This document shows, in pieces, positions 19,750-30,860 of a DNA stretch of 35,554 bases. Position numbers and translations under genes: made by a program. Source of the DNA: Spirogloea muscicola (taxonomy: Eukaryota; Streptophyta; Zygnematophyceae; Spirogloeales; Spirogloeaceae). Numbering within the stretch: the first letter of the stretch is position 1; every line of letters starts with the position of its first letter. Location: NCBI GenBank assembly GCA_009602725.1, contig WELB01000177.1, positions 161,522 to 197,075 of the forward strand, in the 5' to 3' direction. The notes under the pieces are model-generated. The model worked only from the letters and a program-made list of their open reading frames with translations, had not been told where the DNA came from and made no database searches.

Positions 19750-22585
19750 ATGGCGGACTACGGGTGCAGCAACTTCCTGGTCCAGTGGATGAACTTCCTC
19801 ACCATGGTCCGCGCCGCTCCCGGCCCGCCTCGCTAGAGCAGCGCCGAGATCCGGATGGCTGACGCCGGCCCGGTGCCGCCGCTGACGGGCCCGGCCTCGC
19901 CCGCTCTGGTCATGCGCAGATCCTGTCTCTGCCCGTCATCGGGGTGGGCGTCTGGCTGTACACCCGGCAGGCCAGCGACTGCGAGGCCTTCCTGCAGACG
20001 CCCGTCATCGTCATCGGCGTCTTCATCTTCGTCATGTCAGCCCCCGATCTGGCGCTCGTTACCTGTGACCCGGGATGGGTCTCGCTGCACAGCCGTTTGT
20101 TCCGCCTAGGAGAGCAGAGGCCGCCATTCGACTGGCGGACGTGCATTTGGAGCCTACAGTGGTTCATCGTGATCATGCATCCTGGCTTTGATGCACTCGG
20201 CTTGCTTGACAGCTCTTTGGTTGGTTATGTGGGCGCCCGCAACAACTGGACCGTCCTTCTCTGGCTGGTAACGCTCCTCAACCACCTCGTCGCCACGGCC
20301 TTGACGTCCCAGTCGCGTCCCATTCTCTGGCTACCTCAAGTGAACGATGCAAACCACCTCTGTGTCCTAAGTAGACCAAGCCCCGTTTCGCACAAGCGAA
20401 ACCGTAATCTCTTCTCCGTTCCTGCAGCTACCCTTACGTGCAGCCTGACTGACCATTGGCACCAGATGTGTTTGCAATGCGAATATGGGAACCTCGTAAT
20501 TGTCTCTCTTCCTGCAGTACTTGATCGTGATGTTCGTGCTTATCTTGGCTCTTCTCGGCTTCACGATTTTCGCGTAAGACCAGCAAGCTGTCCTAAAGAC
20601 TTGAATATCACGCAATGAAAACCAAGGCCATGCAACTTCGGCTTGTCAGATTAGTTGCACGTTTGCAGAGGATTTTGCAGAGTTGTTCACTGTCCTCACA
20701 GGGGTATCTCACCTTCGTTCTCTCAAATGAATCCTCTGCAATGCATGATTTCAGCTTTATCGTCACAAATCGGTCAGCAGGCAAGACTGTTAGCGGCCAA
20801 GGGTATGCTTGTTTCTCCTGCTCCCTCATCTTCATTAGCAAGCTCGTAAAAATATCTTGACTACTGACTATTTGACTCTGGTGCAAAGCCTGGCGGGGCT
20901 AGAACACATCTTTCTAAAGGGGAAAAACATGGTCACAGCAAGCTCTACTGTTAGCTACTCTTTTTGCAATCACCCCATATATTTTCATTCTAGCTGCACA
21001 TGTGAAAAGAAGCTGGACTTCATGCACAGATGCAATGTTTGTGAACATGAAGCTCATCTGTGGTGACAAAAGAAGACCTTTCTGTTTGTTACTTCAGGAC
21101 AAAAGAGTACCACTTGGGAGACTACTCCACATGGCTTCGGAAGCGGGTCAGCTGCATTACACCTGTGACCTCTGCTCAGCAAGGATGGCCCTTAAGAATG
21201 AAAAATTTGCTGCTTCAAGGAGCTGCCTTCTTCTATAGATTGCACCACAGGCACCAGAAGCAGGCTGCATAGAGCATGGAAACCAGCCACTTCAGCCTCT
21301 CTGGTTCTCTCTTCTGCAGATCAATGATACAAGCAACTGGAAGCACATTCGGAGCTGCATGATTGACTCCGGTTATTGTGATCATTTGGCGAAAGACTAT
21401 CCTGTATGTCATAAGATCGCTGTTGATGTGCTTTCAATTGCATGTTATCTAACTTGTTGTAGGAGAATGAAGCTTTGAGGTACTCGGTCTAGAGAGACTT
21501 GGACTTATTGTCCCCCTGGCACTTCAAAATCCTCTGTGGGGCTAATGTCCTTACCGATACTTGTTACTTCCTTCATAGTTTGGGCCTGGGCACTGACATG
21601 TCAATACTGCTGCTGACTATCCATGACAGACATTGGCACAGTATGAGGCGGCAAAGCTGAGTCCAACGGAAGTTGGTTGCTGCCGACCCCCTGCAGAGTG
21701 CGCTCTCTCAATTCTCCTAGGCATGGGTTACACTTGCAGTCGCACATTATAAATGCTTAGCATTCTTACCGTCTCCTCTCTTCCACTGTAAAGAGCTCTT
21801 CAGTGAGTGCAAGTAGCTACTTGCGGTTCTACAATGAGGCAGGCTTATGGTCAAATCCATCTCATCACAAGCTGCCAACCATGACAGGTGTGGTTTTACC
21901 GCCGTGAATGCAACGTACTACAAAATCAAAACAATAACAAGCACTAACTTGGACTGCACTCGCTACTCCAACAATGCCACACTTGAATGCTTCAATTGTG
22001 ATTCGTGCAAGTACGATATCTGCAGCATTCTCATACTGTCAAAGACGTCTCCCTTGTGGCAGGCCATCTTGCACGCTTGTTCACACCTTGGAGTTGGGTT
22101 GGTTGCTGTGTCTGTGTATATGTGTCTCTGTTGGGTTGGTTGCTGTGTATGTGTAAATGTGTCTCTCTGTCAGAATTAAGTGGTGACAGGTCGATGTAAG
22201 CAAAGCAACCTATTTGACATCTGTCTATAATTGTGTTGGCACGTCAGGGCTGGAGTAGCAAACTACTTGAACAAGGAATGGCGAATTGTGGCGATCGTCA
22301 ACCTGTGTATCTTGGTCGTGCTGGTAAGTGTATGCAGCAGGGCGTTGCGGGCAATGAATGTCAGAGCGGAGTGGCAGATCCTCAACTCAATATCTTGCCT
22401 GCTTAGGAGTGACACTAGTGTGCTAATTCAGATCATCTTATATACTGGCAATGACCTCACAATGTTTGCATTGCTGGTGGCAGATTGTGTTGTACATGTT
22501 GGCCTGCTGTGCCCGAACAAACTCCAACATCAACGACCTTTCGGAGTTCCAGCGTCTTGAACAGAATGGCTGGAAATATAATTAG
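19750..22585 (+). CDS. TET: Tetraspanin, plant type, 11 exons
   Basis: Four-pass membrane protein that organises membrane microdomains. Exons: 19750-19806, 19920-20035, 20213-20267, 20518-20573, 20755-20802, 21098-21146, 21320-21403, 21630-21697, 21888-22010, 22248-22323, 22484-22585; 834 nt, 277 aa. Four hydrophobic segments: about 10-32 (SLPVIGVGVWL), 47-70 (TPVIVIGVFIFVISLVGYVG), 77-95 (YLIVMFVLILALLGFTIFA) and about 232-255 (RIVAIVNLCILVVLIVLYML). The large extracellular loop holds the plant hallmark GCCRPP at 171-176, plus SGQGTKEYHLGDYSTWLRKR and CFNCDSCKAGV, all in the order known from plant TETs. Donors are GT throughout, some non-optimal (GTCCGC after exon 1, GTCAGC after exons 2 and 6). 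The tail has NGWKYN before TAG. Confidence 0.94.
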
Positions 22586-23220
22586 CACGGGAGGCTATAA
22601 AGCCTCCTTGGTGTTGGCACCAAAGTGTATAGTACAGACACTGTGTGTGACGTCTTGAGTGTGCCTGTAGCTGGCCATGTACAGAACAACGACCTGCAAT
22701 TATCGACAGCTGGATTCTTGCCATGGCAGAATGTCGTAGGGACATTAGGGATAGCAAGAGATGGCATGAAGCAGCTGCAGAGCTCATGACCAGAGCGCAA
22801 GTTTGTTGGCAGCAAAATCAGCTGTCCGAGCCAGTGGGTCACCATTGCAGCTCACTCACGTTTCCAGGGCCTTGATGAGATGGCAAAGCATGGGGCACAT
22901 GGGGTCAGCGCAGCCAGGGGGCAGCTGAGGGGTACAACAGTGGTGATTCATACAGGTTGTGGATTGGCTTCAAGCCGATACTGATGCTGCATGTCAGCTC
23001 ATATTGTTGATGACAAACACATTAGTGGCAGACAAATGTACTATGATGGAGTCTCAAGAAACCCTGAAAGGCAGCACCAATAATGGGTCATTCAAATGAG
23101 CACTACTGTGAAAACAAAGCCCATGTTGATACACTATAACAAGCAGCTGTGGACGTGCAACTCGGAGACTACTTTTCTCTGACCTGTGGCTGATCAAGAG
23201 GCTATGTTGAGCACCTGCAC
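22586..23220. other. Tetraspanin 3' flank, no gene seen
   Basis: Probable 3' UTR and intergenic sequence. No conserved ORF, RNA gene or recognised repeat module. Confidence 0.4.
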
Positions 23221-23410
23221 TTGAGTCGCTGTGTGCTTAAGCGCTTATCTAGCCGCTTCGACCTGTGTACGATCTTGTTCTGGGCTGGCCAACCACATCC
23301 ATCGCCCTCTACTGGAAGGGTCTCCATTCAGGGCAGGACATTTGTAAGGCTAGAATTGGCCTCCCTTTCAATTTCATGCGCACCGCGCGCCTTCTCTATG
23401 TAAGAAGGAG
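23221..23410 (+). repeat. Retroelement 3' UTR with both modules in order
   Basis: Reads in plus orientation TTCTGGGCTGGCCAACCACA (hairpin module, degenerate), then CATCGCCCTCTACTGGAAGG, then the GC box AATTGGCCTCCCTTTCAATT followed by CATGCGCACCGCGCGCCTTC. This copy shows the two modules can sit on one element, stem-loop first and GC box last, about 75 bp apart. Confidence 0.55.
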
Positions 23411-23789
23411 ATCATCCAAGCTGAAAGTCTTGAAGACCACTGGCTGACTACATTTCCAGGCACATCTGGCAGTCTTAAAAGGTCACAATGTGGCTTGGAT
23501 GTGTACGGCAGGTACGAGCGCGTGACCAGGACGTGGATGGCAATGCCGCTATCAGTGTATGGTGTAAGGTGAAGGCTAGAGTGCATGATTAAGGATAGGC
23601 ACTGCAGTCACGTATGCATCACTGAGCGTGTCTTGGTTGGACGGAGCAGTCTTCAAGAGCAAGAGGACTCAAACTCAATGAAACTCTCCCGAGAGGCAAT
23701 GCCAGCGAGGTAAAAGGCGGTATAAGTTCGGACAAAACGCAGAGAGCAGAGAAAGTGGACGGCAGAGGGAGCAGGGACCTCCAAGGGGT

Positions 23790-24090
23790 CCACTCTTCTC
23801 CGGGCTAGGCCGTTCTTCTTCTTCTGCACAGTGCATTGGCTTGCTTTGGCCACCCATGAACTCATGCGCACCGCGCGCCTTCCCCATTTTCCACAGCCAT
23901 CGCTCCTTGCGGAAGACCTTCTTCCAGCTACAGCTTACTCCGACTTGCGGCTGCTGACTCAGAGCTGATAAGCTCCCATTCGCTGTTGCGAACCTGCATG
24001 GCTTTAGCGCCATTTGGCCCATTTGGACGTTGTCGGTCCTTGTTGCAAGTGGGCAAAGCAGCCCCGGCGGAGAGTCGGCATCAGGGCGCC
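23790..24090 (+). mobile_element. Retroelement 3' ends (GC box and copy H coding end)
   Basis: 23831-23880 is a plus-oriented GC box (GCATTGGCTTGCTTTGGCCA, then CATGCGCACCGCGCGCCTTC). Directly after it, about 23915-23969 reads LPATAYSDLRLLTQS then TGA, another copy of the coding end, followed by a 3' UTR with GGCCCATTTGGACGTTGTCG at about 24015-24035. One truncated copy appears to have inserted into or next to another. Confidence 0.55.
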
Positions 24091-24640
24091 ATGGCAGCAG
24101 GGGGCCAGGTGCTCGGGCTGTGGCGGAGCGACAGTGGGGGAACAGGTCACGTCCACCGCCCTTTCGTCGCGGTCGTCGCGGGAAGCGGCCAACGGCCTCT
24201 TTTCTTCTAACGGCTGGCCGGCGCGCGGGGGGGAAGCCGGGGGCCGGATATTCGCGACCGGGGGCGGTGGCGCCTCGCTTCTGCACAAGGCGTGCCCGGC
24301 TCCGCTTAGCTTCCCTTTCCAGTCCGCGCGCTTTCTCTCTTTCCAGTCCGCGCTCACCACGCGCGGCCCCTCCCTTTCGTTGTCATCGACTTCTTTCCTA
24401 GCCCCCATCGGAAGAGCCACTTGACTTTTCACAGACCACGCCCCTATTGGAAGTGCTCACTCCTCACAGGTAGTTACCCAATTCCTCCTAGGGCCTTGTC
24501 CAATCCTTTCGGGCTGTCCTTTCACAGCCCCTCCGCCCCCACTACAAGAGCGTACTTGACACGGCCATCGCATTGCAATGGACATGCTCTCTCGTCCTTT
24601 GCCTACGAGAGGCAAGCCCATCATCATCGCCCTGCTTTGT
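24090..24640. other. GC-rich stretch, no convincing gene
   Basis: Long open frames overlap on both strands, but they contradict each other and none shows a known motif. The duplicated phrase CTTTCCAGTCCGCGC at about 24315 and 24339 is a small local repeat. 24425-24540 has 3'-UTR-like module fragments (GGGCCTTGTCCAATCCTTTC, then GGGCTGTCCTTTCACAGCCC). Confidence 0.35.
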
Positions 24641-24654
24641 GAGAGAAGTGGCAC

Positions 24655-24830
24655 TCCAAATGGGGGCAAGGGCTGTGATAAGCCAGCCCAAAAAGAATTG
24701 ACAAGGGTGCGGAGGGGCCGACAAGCGTTTAGCAGCTACAGAGGGTGAGTGGGTGGCGATTCCAAAAGGGGGCGAGAACAGCCAGCCCGAACAGAGATGA
24801 CAAGGTCCGAAGGAGCTGGGGGAGCTGTTT
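24655..24830 (-). repeat. Two retroelement hairpin modules, minus orientation
   Basis: Copies at about 24658-24720 (GGGGGCAAGGGCTGTGATAA, then GCCAGCCCAAAAAGAATTGA) and about 24755-24815 (AGGGGGCGAGAACAGCCAGC, then GATGACAAGGTCCGAAGG). They lie in direct tandem about 100 bp apart, the same period as the duplication at 1605/1705. Confidence 0.6.
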
Positions 24831-25013
24831 CTTCTGGCCGCGTCCCGACGCAGCGGCGCCTAGAAACCGGGGGCGAGGACAAAAGGAAGTTGGGCCCCGC
24901 CTGCCCGCCGGCCCGGGCGGCCCACGTGGAGCAGGCCCGGCCCCCGACACGCGGCGCGCGCTCGGGGGCTCCTCCGTCCAGGGGGCCCTCCACGTGGCGC
25001 GGCGCGGGCGGAC

Positions 25014-25014
<1 letters not shown>

Positions 25015-25064
<50 letters not shown>

Positions 25065-25065
25065 N
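25015..25065. other. A50 run ending in a single N
   Basis: Fifty A immediately followed by one N, inside a GC-rich promoter-like region. It mirrors the A49 run beside the large gap, so it is probably an assembly join. Sequence may be missing just upstream of the SAUR-like gene. Confidence 0.85.
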
Positions 25066-25174
25066 GGTCGCCGCCGCGCACCCGCCCGCTCGGTGGGCCT
25101 GAGGGCGACAGTTGGGGAGGGGGCCCTCGCCGGAGGGCCCCGCGGCGCCGCACCAGGCGGCCGGGCGCCGAGCC

Positions 25175-26330
25175 ATGCCGTTTGTCAGCATGTGCATGGA
25201 GTGCTGGGGTGGGCGGCCGCGCCTGCCGCCGCGCAAGGCCGAGCGCCTCGGCATTGGCCAGGCGCAGGGCGACGAGCAGGACGCCAGCGGCCAGACGCGG
25301 CTCTTCGGGCGAGCGTGGGGCACTTCGTCCCCGCTCTGGCCGTCACCCCGCGCGTGGTGGAGCCCGGGCCCGGCGGCGGTCGGAGGCAACCCGTCGCTGA
25401 CGGGCCGCCTGGCCAGCCTGGTGAGGCGGAAAAAGGGCCGGTACTCGGAGCTCATGCGGTCTGAGAGCCTTGGCTTAGGTGAGCCTCTGGAAGCCCACGA
25501 CCATTGCCCTTCCTGGCTACCCTAACCTGCCGGCACAGCCCTTCCTCTTGGACCCTCTCTGCACCCATATTGCAGGGGCGGGGAGCTGCCTTTGTTGTTG
25601 TGCTTAAAACTTGATGTTGTGTTTGGTGCCAAAGCTACTGCTTACCAAGTGAGGAGTTTGAGGGCTGTTCCATATTCACGTAGCGCTTCTGTGTTGGACA
25701 AATCCCGGAAGGTCATGCGTGTGCTGGAATCTGATGTGTGGCTATTTGAGGTACATGTGGGGTGGAAGATTGGTGTCGTCACAAGTGCTCATTGTTTGCT
25801 CACTGAACATTACATTGGCTCCCTCTGCTCCATACTCTTCTTCTACAGCTGGCTTTTCGGGTGCGCTCGTTCCAAGCAAGCCCCTCATTGAGAAGCTGAG
25901 CCACAGTGGCCCCCTGACATACGACTACGGAGCTCTCAGCTCCTCGGGTGGCAGCCCGGATGACAGTCCCTTCCGCCTGGCAGCGGCAGCGGCTGCTGCA
26001 ACCAAGCTATCCCAACCTTCTCCGCCTTCCATCACCGTGTACGTGGGCAAAGACCGCCGAGCATTTGAAGTGCCCAAGAACCTGATGCGCAGCAGCTTTC
26101 TTGGCGACCTGCTCACAAGCTGCCAGGAGCCTGCGGAAAGCGAGGACGACAGCAGTGAGGCGTGGTTGGACTCTGCAGTCGAGCGGCCAAGCATCATCCT
26201 CGATTGTGATGCTGTGCTCTTTGAGCATGTTCTGCACATTATGCACACCAGTGACACTGGAAGTCGGAGCCCTACAGTCAAGGCCCTAGCATTTAGCCCA
26301 GCAACTCCATCTCGCCCCAGCTCAACATGA
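25175..26330 (+). CDS. SAUR-like (small auxin-up RNA family) protein, 2 exons
   Basis: Exons 25175-25478 and 25849-26330, joined in phase 1 (G|CT), 786 nt, 261 aa. The SAUR-like core is at about 162-235: ITVYVGKDRRAFEVPKNLM then FLGDLL, an acidic insert (ESEDDSSE), then PSIILDCDAVLFEHVLHIM. This follows the family pattern VYVG...RF.VP...L....F..LL followed by I.L.CD...FE.VL. In land plants SAURs act in auxin-linked cell expansion by inhibiting PP2C.D phosphatases; that role here is inference. Unlike typical 100-aa intronless SAURs it has an intron, a 160-residue N-terminal extension with a poly-Ala tract, and an insert between the two core halves. An upstream in-frame ATG (25112) exists; 25175 was preferred because MPFVSMCMECW looks like a natural start, but this is not decisive. 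Confidence 0.65.
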
Positions 26331-26955
26331 ACAGATGTCATAGCTGGGGGCAGTTTTACCTGTTATCCAACCTGTACATTAGAGATGCCACCTTCGGCTC
26401 CACCCCTTTGAGAATGAGTCAACTTGCTGATTGCACCTTGCAGGGCCAGATTTGGCTTCACAAGTCGGCAGTCACTTGGTGCACAGGTTTTGGTGCCACA
26501 TGATGCACTGACCACTTTTGTCATTTACGTTTATACTTTAACTCTCCCCTCTGCTCCAGCTGACCCTGAGCCTCATTAGCTAAATATTCAAGTCGTTTGT
26601 CGTCTTCCGATCCAAAAAAGTACATGCGTCTCATGTGTTGAGACATGTTCGTCAGTCAGGCTCGGGCCTTGTGTCGCTCTACAGTCCTAATGAGTGCTGC
26701 AGTCTGTGATGCTTGTGCAAATGCCATTGTTGCTCCCCATTGGACTGGGTAGGAACTTGGCGACATTAGCTACTTTGCTTGAAGGTTTCCCGTTTCAGAT
26801 TGCCCAGCCCGTAGCTCCTTGGCTGTATCCTGCAGCTCCTGTATTACTGCAGCAGAAAGCACCATACAAAGGTGCTTACTCAGCTAAGTATGGTCTCAAG
26901 TTTGAAGGCCGAAAACACATGCTGCTACAGATTTTGTTTGGGGAGGGCAGACATT
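26331..26955. other. SAUR-like 3' flank, no gene seen
   Basis: Probable 3' UTR and spacer. The 26694-26990 ORF has no recognised motif and runs into a repeat at its 3' end, so I do not call it. Confidence 0.4.
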
Positions 26956-26959
26956 CCAG

Positions 26960-27060
26960 GGACCCGAGAGAAGGTGCGCGCTGCGCATGACAATGAAAGA
27001 TGGCCAATGCCAATACGTAGTTCAGGCAAAACTTAGTGTAATAGAGGGGGCTGCATAAAA
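26960..27060 (-). repeat. Retroelement GC box, minus orientation
   Basis: GAGAGAAGGTGCGCGCTGCG followed by CATGACAATGAAAGATGGCC and GCCAATACGTAGTTCAGGCA, the second 3'-UTR module of the family in minus orientation. Confidence 0.55.
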
Positions 27061-27084
27061 TGAACCCTATGCTAAGTTGGCTAA

Positions 27085-27805
27085 TTAACAGTGTGACGAG
27101 GAAACTACTGCAGGGAGAGAGTGAGATGAACCAGATCTAAGCTCCAGTGGAACGTCTGCCGCGTTGCGTGGTGGTGCCTGGAGGGCCTGCAGCAGCAAAT
27201 CTTATTAGGGTCCACAAGTTGCACTGGTAGCTGTTGCAGTACAAGCCAACTATGTATGGTCAAGGCTGACCCACAAGTTAAGGCCGACAACTGGGAAAGT
27301 GCGCAGCACTAGCGATCTCTAAGTTGGTGCAGGGCGTTGGCAGGCTGCACGCCTGTAGTCCCACGCCGACTGTGATGTGACCCGTTGCCACCATGGTCAA
27401 CATTGACAAGCCGAGCTTACAGGCCTGCTCAAGCCCCCCCTTGCTTCCCTCAGCTCAGCTGACTTCCTCTTGCTGAAACGGGGGTACTGATGGGGCCCTA
27501 TTTGCCCAGCCTGCGGCTCCGTCAAGTGAAGATGCAATCCAGATCCCCGCTACATACACTCAGCTGACTTTCACAGCCGCCTCTTAACACCACAGCAGCC
27601 GCTTTATTGTACTACGGAATCAAGGCCAGCTGACTTGACTGGCTAACGCTACCTGCTGAGCATGCCGCCTCTGTTGCCAGCAGTACTGCAATGCACTGGG
27701 AGGGGCTAGCGTCACCTTGATGACATGCGGTCGGAGGTCCTGGACCAGCTGGTGCAACCGCCGGATCTTGCCCGCCCTGTAGGCTGCAGCGGACTCGTCG
27801 CTCAT
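27085..27805 (-). CDS. Possible small basic protein, 3 exons, unrecognised
   Basis: Minus-strand exons 27805-27716, 27510-27421 and 27186-27085 (TAA) are each a whole number of codons. They are separated by introns with GTGACG...CAG and GTAAGC...CAG ends, giving a 93-aa product. It starts MSDESAAAYRAGKIRRLHQL, continues through QYPRFSKRKSAELREARGG and ends in a low-complexity tail. The middle is strongly basic. I do not recognise the family; a small ribosomal or nucleic-acid-associated protein would be a guess. It points away from ARPC4, with about 680 bp between start codons. The three phase-0 joins support it, but chance is not excluded; the third exon is the weakest. Confidence 0.4.
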
Positions 27806-28487
27806 GGCCCAAGCGGAGGAGCTGATGGCTCGCTGCTCGCCACTCTGCCGGCGACGGCCGCGGCAGCCTGGCGGCCACCGGAGCTACGCCGCAAGTGGCA
27901 GCTGCGACGGGGGGGCGAGCCGGCGTGGCAGGGCGCGGGCGGGGGCGGCTGGCGAGCAGGGAGCGGCAGCGCTGGCAGAGGGAGGACGAGGCTGGCTGAA
28001 TGGGAAAGGTGGTAATGGATGGGGTAGCGGCGCTGGTAATAAAGAACGGCTCGTGAGCGCCAGCCAAAAGGCAAGCCGTTCCATAGGCGAAGCGAAGCTC
28101 GGCCTCAGCGGCGGCATTCGGCGACGCTGAGCCGCGCCGTCTCCACGCGCGGGCGCGCGCGCGCGCGCGCGCGAGAAGCAGCTTCGGCTGCACCGCCGAG
28201 GCCCGCCATGAGTCAGTGCGATCAGTGAGGTCCCAAGCAACAGGCTAACAACAGGCTGCAAGCTCCAGGCTCTGTTATGGTGGCACAGGACCTCTGCAGC
28301 CGCTGTACTGTGTCCACGCTGCCTTCTTGAAGATTTCGCTCTTGTCGGCGGCTGCTGCCATGTCTCCTTGCCACTGATGACGCCTTCATCATGCGGTCAT
28401 GTCTGTTGACCTGCAATCAAGTCCCCTGATTCCTGGACTGGCCACTGCCAAGCAAGCTGATGACTGACAGAGCTCGTGTGGCCCTGC
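27806..28487. promoter_or_regulatory. Upstream region of ARPC4, possibly shared with the small minus-strand gene
   Basis: CpG-rich up to about 28200, then less GC-rich. It contains the GC dinucleotide run. Overlapping ORFs on both strands reflect composition. The ARPC4 5' UTR must lie toward the 3' end, since the start codon is at the end of the first coding exon. Confidence 0.4.
28144..28174. repeat. GC dinucleotide repeat
   Basis: About 24 bp of uninterrupted GC alternation (about 28151-28173) within a longer imperfect GCGC stretch, in the upstream region of ARPC4. Alternating GC is the classical Z-DNA-forming sequence; any regulatory role is inference. Confidence 0.85.
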
Positions 28488-30346
28488 ATGGTAAGCTCCC
28501 GTCCCCAGCTTTGACAAGAATCTACAGCCATTAATCCTGAGCACTTTCAGGCCATGATATCACTTGCACTTGCCATTATCTCGCAAATGAAAGTTGTGAT
28601 GTTGTGTCAGGCCAACACCTTGCGACCGTACTTGACCTGCATTCGCAACACTCTCCAGGCAGCTCTCTGCTTGCAAGTAGGCAATTCTGCAGCCCTGCGG
28701 CACACCACTGTCTGCCTGGCCAACAAGTAACTATCAATCATGCAATTGACAGAAGAGAGCACGTGCTTGATTTACGAGCATACGAGTAAGGGAGCGCTGG
28801 GACCAATGAAGGTCCTTGCCAATTTGCTATTGCAAGGGATGACTTGATAGCCTGCTTACTGAGGACTGTACAGAACACAACTATGTGCACTGCTAATCCT
28901 TGGTGCCACGTCAATGTCATGCACATTATTTTTGCCCTCCGTACCTCAGACTTTTCCTTGTCAACTCGTGGAGAGGCACAACAAGCCAGAGGTAGAATTC
29001 AAGTGAGTACTTGGAATGCTGGTTACCTGGGAAATATGTCGTCTCAGTGAAGCTGACACCACTCTCTGCTGATTGAGCTTGCCTGCGTCCTCGTGTATCA
29101 AGTAGACGTAAGCATGGGCAGCTACAGCATGTATCAAGCTCCTGGAGCATTGTACAGGCAGCTGGCCTTTCACCTATGCAGAAATTTGAGCTGCAATCGG
29201 TATCGCCCTGTGCAGGTCAAGTCCAGAGCTCCTCTTGCACCCTGTGAGTACCTCTTACGTCACATTCACCTTCAAGTGTGAGCACAGTGATCTTGCCTGG
29301 GTACAGGACTTCGTCATGGCACAACTGTGCACGGTACCTGCTAGGAGGAGTCAGCATGAAATTGAGGATTTGATCTTGATGACATTGAGTCTTTCTCGCC
29401 TTCAGGTTTTGATTTGTCGAAATGATTTAGAGAAGTGCCTGATCGAAGGCTCCATCAATTCTGTGCGCATAAGCGTAAAGGCAAGCAGCGAACACAATGC
29501 CTGCAATTTTGCTAGGACCCGTTACTCTTCAGACAGGCCTGCAGCAGCCATTTACCATCTGTCCTTGTCATGTGGTCTTGCTGGGGGCAACAAGGGAGGG
29601 CCTTGCCACAGCACTGTGCTAGTTTTTACGGTACGAAGTCGAAGCATCTCAATGTGGAGCCTGACACATGAAGTAGACAGACGATGGTCTCCTGGTCTCC
29701 ACTGACTAGAGCTTGTTGTATCAGTGCTGAAACAGAATTTTATGATGAGTGCAGCACAGGTCAAGCAAGCCGATGAGATGGAGAAGTTTTTGGTCAGGAG
29801 GTTTTGCCGGTTTCTTGCCTTGAGAGCGGAGGCCCTAGAGATCCTTCGCAGGAAGCCTGTTGAGGTGTGCATATATTGACTGCTTGATCTGGTGCAGGAA
29901 GCCAAACAAGCATTCAAAGTTGGAAAGTTCTGCTCGTGCATTTCAAGTTGGTCCTATATGTTCGATAAGAGGCGAGGGCAGGAGAGTTGGTAGCATGATG
30001 AACGACTGATCCTGTGGTTGATGCCCTTTAGCCTCACAAGAAGGCACCTTGTTGTGCAGGGGTTCGACATCAGCTTCTTGGTCACAAACACTCATCTTGA
30101 GGAGATGCAGAAGGACAAAATCATAGACTTCATTGTCCAATTTATGGAGGTCCTTTACCTGCTCAACCTGCCGCAATTTGTTGCTTGGCTAAATTCCAAG
30201 ATGTTGTGTGCATACTTACAATGTCTCTCGACGGTTCTTCTTGCTGGGGCGTGCAGGACATGGACAAGGAGGTGAGCGAGCTGAAGCTCTCGGTCAATGC
30301 TCGAGGTCGGCACATTGCCACTGAATGTTTAAGGCAGTTCATATAA
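28488..30346 (+). CDS. ARPC4: Actin-related protein 2/3 complex subunit 4 (ARPC4, p20), 8 exons
   Basis: Core subunit of the ARP2/3 complex that nucleates branched actin filaments in the cytoplasm. Exons: 28488-28490, 28611-28676, 28950-29002, 29216-29243, 29406-29480, 29760-29864, 30060-30149, 30257-30346; 510 nt, 169 aa, the usual ARPC4 length. Product order: [142 protein letters not shown] and a final LRQFI. Exon 1 contributes only the ATG. Intron 5 has a GC donor (AAAG|GCAAGC); using the GTAAAG six bases earlier would delete two conserved residues. The exon 7 donor is GTCCTT, weak but required. Confidence 0.96.
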
Positions 30347-30479
30347 GCGAAGGCTCTGGAGCTTCTGAGCAATGCCATTGACGAGTGCGCTTCAGAAGAA
30401 GCAGTTGTCATTTCAGACAACACTTTTGTCGCTCCAGCGAAAACTGGCGGCTTACTCAAAAAAAAATTGTCACGGGGCT

Positions 30480-30660
30480 GTGAAGGGTGGGACAGGTGCG
30501 CAGTGCGCATGAAATAAGAGGAGGCCAAAGCGAGCCAGTACACTGTTTGTAAGAAGAACTAAGAATATATAAGAGGGATAAGGACAAAGCATGAAAGCAC
30601 AACTGAAGGGGGACTTCAGAATCCACGAGTGAACATAGACACAACAACCAGACAAACTTG
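30480..30660 (-). repeat. Retroelement GC box and flank, minus orientation
   Basis: GGTGCGCAGTGCGCATGAAA at about 30494, then AAGAGGAGGCCAAAGCGAGC and CAGTACACTGTTTGTAAG, the second 3'-UTR module in minus orientation. It closely matches 31968-32035. Confidence 0.55.
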
Positions 30661-30860
30661 GGCTGCCGCAGCGGGCAGGCAGACAGTGTTGAATATAGAA
30701 ATATGGTGAATTAGTGGGTCGGTAGAATCACCCATTCTACTAGGCCGATGAGAGTCTCCCTAGATAAGGGAAGCCCCGGCAGATAGAAAGCGCGGCCAGA
30801 TTGACTGGTGGCTGGAAAGGCCCGGGCAGATAGCACTGTTGGCCCCAACAATCTTGTGGC

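Noticed and set aside
24736-25464. 239-codon ORFs on both strands across the A50 run
   Set aside because: They depend on translating the A50 run and N; only the part from 25175 on the plus strand fits a spliced gene.
27612-28261. 193- and 125-codon minus-strand ORFs near the GC dinucleotide repeat
   Set aside because: Composed largely of alternating Arg-Ala and Pro/Ala from the GC run; the short three-exon model uses a different, more credible frame.
29466-29480. GTAAAG as the ARPC4 exon 5 donor
   Set aside because: It would remove the last two codons of the exon (V-K), which family members keep before VKQADE; the GC donor six bases later preserves them.
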